Of a stretch of 64,000 bases of DNA, positions 60,403-64,000 are shown piece after piece (within the stretch, counting starts at the first letter, position 1; the number at the start of each line of letters is the position of its first letter). The translations under genes and the position numbers were made by a program. This stretch comes from Diphasiastrum complanatum (taxonomy: Eukaryota > Streptophyta > Lycopodiopsida > Lycopodiales > Lycopodiaceae): contig CM055100.1 of assembly GCA_029204225.1 (NCBI GenBank), positions 62,689,141-62,753,140 of the forward strand, in the 5' to 3' direction. The notes beneath the pieces were generated by a model. That model saw nothing but the letters and a program-made list of their open reading frames with translations. It did not search any database and was not told where the DNA came from.

Positions 60403-62277
60403 ATTTCCTTCTCTTAAATCTTTTAACTAGATATCTACTATAAGTCTTAAAGGATTTTTGTAATATCAAGATATCCTATCGTTTCTGATTCAGGAAACAG
60501 GTCATCAACTATTCAAGTAATGGATTCCTCCTGGAATCCTTGATAGATGTTTCTCCGTTCTATTCTTCCTACTTCTCCCCCTATTAATAGAAAACCACAC
60601 AAGTTTCCAAGGGGTGCATATCAGTCTAGATATGCCCAAGGAGAAGTTACAAAGAAGAATTGTAAAAAATCTTAAAAAACAAGAAACGTGTTGCATTAAT
60701 AGTATCAAATACAGTTAACGTCCCAACACTTTTTTCCGAATGATTTATCTTAAGAATTTCTTTGTTACCATTCTCGAGAATTGACCTGTAATCAGAAAAG
60801 GATTTAGGGGAGATTCATATAAGAGAAACGATTTTTAGAAAACGATATCATAAGCCATTCATGTGACATCGTCCAAGGTCAACGGGACTAAAACTTACCT
60901 TCCAAGGAATCACATAAAATGTTACTAAATTCACAAATATATTCTTATATATAAAGAAATACCTTGTAGGGTTTCTGGTTTTGTAAATTTGAGATATCCC
61001 TAAGGGGGTCATGACCAATATCTCAAATTTTTGTCAAAACACCCTTTTATGACCAATAGTATTTTGGCATCATTTAGATTTACGGCCATACTATGGTCGA
61101 GCGGATCCAGTTAGTTTCAGATCTCCCCTTTGGAATTGTCTGCGTCCCATACCACAGGTTTTTCCTCTAGGAAAACAGTTCACTACCAGATCAAACCATC
61201 CTAAAATTAATTTTTGGAATCGGTACAATATGAAGTTCTCGGGAATTGGCATAAATTCCAACTTCATAGAACAAATTCCGATCCACGTTTAGCTTCATTG
61301 CTCGCTTAATCTTTGCGGTCACTATAAGGATTGTGGGACACGCCTCAACATTCTGTGAGTGACAGATTTAGTAATGGGTAAGAATGAGTGGAATAATTCA
61401 ATTAAGAACGAATCTGATTTAAGATATTTCAATTAGGAATGCTCTATAACGGGTTGAATCTTAAAGTGCAAAAATTGCATAAAACCACTATTCAACCTTA
61501 GAGATTGGTAATTGAATCTTCCTTTATCAAATTCCTTGGTTCCTAAAAGAACGGAAAATACTTGATTGCATTACTAGATATGCCAAACTTCAAAATCAAA
61601 TTTCTGTATGAGTGCTGCCCATTGGGCCTTACGACCACTAAGATCAATTTGATTTCCTCATGCCAATGGTTATCGGTTTATTGAGAGACAGACTAGACTA
61701 TACTGCATAGTCGCATCCAAACATTTGAAAAAATCCTCCAAAATTTTGAAAGTTTTACCCTCTTTTAAGTGGGTCAAAATCATTCTTTTTTTTTGCTTTT
61801 TATGTTCAAAAAATTGGATATTTGTAGCTATACCACAAAATTGAAATTCGTTACAATGTACCTAATCATCCAAAGCTCAGATTGACATAATCAATTCTAA
61901 ATTGAGAAGGGCTCCAAGAGGGCAAAGAAGTTTTAAATTGAGATGGGCTCCAAGAGGGCTGCATTCCATGCTGGTAGAAAAGGGAGGGAATCTAGTTTCA
62001 ATCCTGGGGAAAGGCATAAGAAAGGTCTGATATATCATTGATGCAAGGAGAACAGAAGTGATCTTTGCAGGCTAACATAGACAGGCTGTATGAATGACGA
62101 GGAAGACCTCATTTTTGTTAAAGTCTACATCAGGAAAGCCAAAAAAGAGTCCTTTATTCTCATAATAAAGGGAATGGTTCATACTGTTATCAGGACTCTG
62201 TGTCTATCAAATACATGATACACACGATTGGGAGCATGTTTTGGGAAGTGTCAAGTGCTGCAAATAAAAAAAAAGGA
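60403..62277. other. Retroelement-like noncoding region
   Basis: No coding motif. 61095-61205 resembles 6660-6765 (GTCCCATACCA, GGTTTT.CTCT, CTAGATC/CCAGATC). A 36-bp near-duplicate (GGGCTCCAAGAGGGC) lies at 61905-61958. Confidence 0.4.
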
Positions 62278-62540
62278 GTCTGGGTGGGAGATGAGGAAGC
62301 TGTTCAAATAGTAAGTGTTGGCTCTGTGACCATTGAACTAGCCACTGTGTGAGGGAAAGCCAACAATGTCTTCCACATAGCAGGTTTGGCCAAAACCGAT
62401 TGCAGTCCGGATGCTTACTGATCTAGACATGAGATTGTTTTCAAAAGAAAGGGATGTGTTTTGTTGTTGGGAAAGCACACTGTGCAGGAAGTTTGAGCAG
62501 ACCATTTTCACGGCATAAAAGATGAAGAGCAGCCAAATTT
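62278..62540 (+). pseudogene. Ty1/Copia protease end / GAG-pre-integrase fragment
   Basis: A plus frame reads VWVGDEEAVQIVSVGSVTIE, LATV, then GKANNVFHIAGLAKTDCS, then VFKRKGCVLLLG. Copia polyproteins have G.G....V.GIG.V.I....G....L..V.YVPGL..NLIS followed by the pre-integrase strand at this point. Two stops break it. It may come from the element at 58700-60402 or another. Confidence 0.6.
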
Positions 62541-63507
62541 CATGGTGGAACACAAAACTTTGGGAAGGCAATGGAACAAGAGCACAAACACAACAGTGCA
62601 ACAAACCATGTAAGCAGGGACTTGAATTTATTGAGAAGAATCTAGAATGGGATTGGTGGCACTTTTATAAGGAAGATGGGTTGTGGATCCAATAGGGAAT
62701 AAAAAGTAAAACTCAGCACATGGGTGCGAGACCAGTGGCAGGGACTCAACACCAGAGAGCCTTGATCTCAACAAGATTTTCTCGCTTGTAGAAGTCATGG
62801 GATTGAAAATTGAGGGATTGAGATGACATTCACTACTGCCCTCCTGTTCAGATTGTAGATTGTTCAAAATCAGGAAAAAGGAAGCAGGTTAAATTTATCA
62901 AGGAAACTATATTGAGAGTATGTTAAAACTTCAAAATCAAAGAACGTGAGTCCTCAAGTCCCTTTGGCAACAAATGTCAAATTGTGAAATTGCACCCAAG
63001 AGGAGAGGAGGAAGCAATGGAAACTAGACCTCGATGAGAGGAAAAGATATATAACAGATAAGCCACTTATTGGAGGAAGACTGGTCAGCAGTTCTATAGT
63101 CGTGCTATTTGTCTTGCTATTCAATAGTTCAATATGACATCACTAGTGAACTTTTCTCAAATGCAGCGAGGCTAATATGTATTCAATGCATTTTGTGTGA
63201 TTGTCATAGATAGCATTCCTCCTAAAAATTTGTTTGTGTGACTGTTCAAACGATTTGTGTGATTGTGATAGACAGCATTCCTCCTAGAAATTTTTGATTG
63301 TGCAGCTTTGAATGTCATTCAGGATTGCCACTGCTTTGTTCCTTTCACTCTCCTAATTTACCAGGGTCAAATTGACTCCTTTGCAGCCTTGATGTCCACC
63401 ATCTACTCCTTTGAGCTTGAAGGTGCCACCGTTGGCTGCCTTTCACTGCTCCAGCTATTTATTCAAACATGAGAAACTGCCGATTAGCAAATGTTCTGGT
63501 ATTAAAA
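62541..63507. other. Spacer with a 61-bp-period direct repeat
   Basis: TTTGTGTGATTGTCATAGAT, AGCATTCCTCCTAAAAATTT occurs at 63192 and, with three changes, at 63253. Nothing else was recognised. Confidence 0.6.
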
Positions 63508-63720
63508 TCACCTCCCCAATTCAAGTCGCTTGGGCCCAACAAGTCCCATTCTATGCTCTCTAGAGTACATTAGCCATTTCTTCCAATCCCCTTGAGATAC
63601 CTTAAATTGGCTCAACACACCCACTACCATAGCTATATCTGGCATTGAATTCACTGTGGCATACATCGACTTTCCTACCAAGCTCATACCAGTCGGCCAA
63701 ATAAAGGACATACAATCAAA
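63508..63720 (-). pseudogene. Ty1/Copia RNase H entry fragment, minus strand
   Basis: The minus frame reads MSLVGKSMYATVNSMPDIAM, VVGVLSQFKVSQGDWKKWLM, MGLVGPKRLELGR. This matches ...AVGSLMYAMVNTRPDIAFAV.V.SRFM..PG..HW.A. between Copia RT and RNase H. It has the opposite strand to the Copia pieces at 58700-62540, so it is a separate insertion. Confidence 0.6.
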
Positions 63721-64000
63721 ATGAGGGTTAATGAGTAGCACCAACCCTGAGAAGCTTCAACAAATTATGGGAATTGTGACAGTTTCACAAATGTGCTTTA
63801 AAAGGGAGGTAGAATTGTGAACGAGGGGAATGCAAGTCTCTCAAAAAGCCTTTTCAATTTCCGAACAACGATCTTGACAATTTTAAATTGTCAAATTCGA
63901 ATGATGAACACTGTACCTCTGCATTCGCCGTGTAGATATGCCAACCCGCGAGCTGTGCCCTTAGCTATCTCAAATCTCCTCCGCCAATTTAGTGCCGCGC
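63721..64000. other. Right window edge, nothing recognised
   Basis: No feature recognised in the last 280 bases. Confidence 0.4.

Overview
The window is nuclear DNA of a plant, most likely a seed plant with a large, repeat-swollen genome; gymnosperm-like is my guess, not proven. The reasons are TTTAGGG-type telomeric repeats, a degenerate plant 25S rRNA 3' end, Copia, Ty3/gypsy chromovirus, CACTA and LINE remnants, and one host gene stretched over about 16.6 kb by multi-kilobase introns with GT-AG borders. There are no operons, CRISPR arrays or bacterial signals. Most open reading frames are retroelement debris or come from simple repeats.

Host genes. (1) Minus strand, 17158-33774: a complete 19-exon gene for a long-chain acyl-CoA synthetase of the plant LACS1-5 clade. 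I joined the exons by hand; they total 1986 bp (661 codons plus stop), stay open in one frame and have canonical splice sites. (2) Minus strand, 56783-57444: the C-terminal exon of an SD2-5-like (G-type lectin) receptor-like kinase. No N-lobe or ectodomain exon was found upstream, so it may be a fragment.

Layout. 0-2.5 kb: Copia RT remnant, a hairpin-bearing satellite of about 215 bp, a GC-rich 66-bp tandem repeat, and the antisense 3' end of 25S rRNA. The last three could be one displaced rDNA spacer block. 2.5-7.3 kb: an unrecognised coding-like relic, a minus-strand gypsy LTR with decayed interior, and a Copia integrase relic. 7.36-7.92 kb: interstitial telomeric repeat. 9.9-15.1 kb: a gypsy element whose RT/RNase H/integrase core is inverted inside its own flanks, followed by the 3' end of a second gypsy. 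17.1-33.8 kb: the LACS gene. 33.8-38.6 kb: LACS upstream region with diverged repeats, then a TG-rich satellite. 38.6-41.5 kb: a LINE flanked on both sides by long (CT)n tracts. 43.8-46 kb: LTR/PBS and Copia pieces. 47.2-47.9 kb: a GC-rich low-complexity block. 48.8-50.2 kb: a CACTA gene relic with a hairpin-rich end. 52.1-54.3 kb: a 2.23-kb element with TIRs of about 152 bp and a 5-bp target duplication. 55.4-55.6 kb: a tandem duplication carrying a TATA-like word. 56.8-57.4 kb: the kinase exon. 58.7-64 kb: an internally deleted Copia and further Copia pieces.

Best candidates for something undescribed are the (CT)n-flanked LINE, the TIR element at 52098-54330, the self-inverted gypsy, and the possible rDNA spacer block. 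All calls come from reading the sequence; family similarity is judged from known motifs and no search was run.
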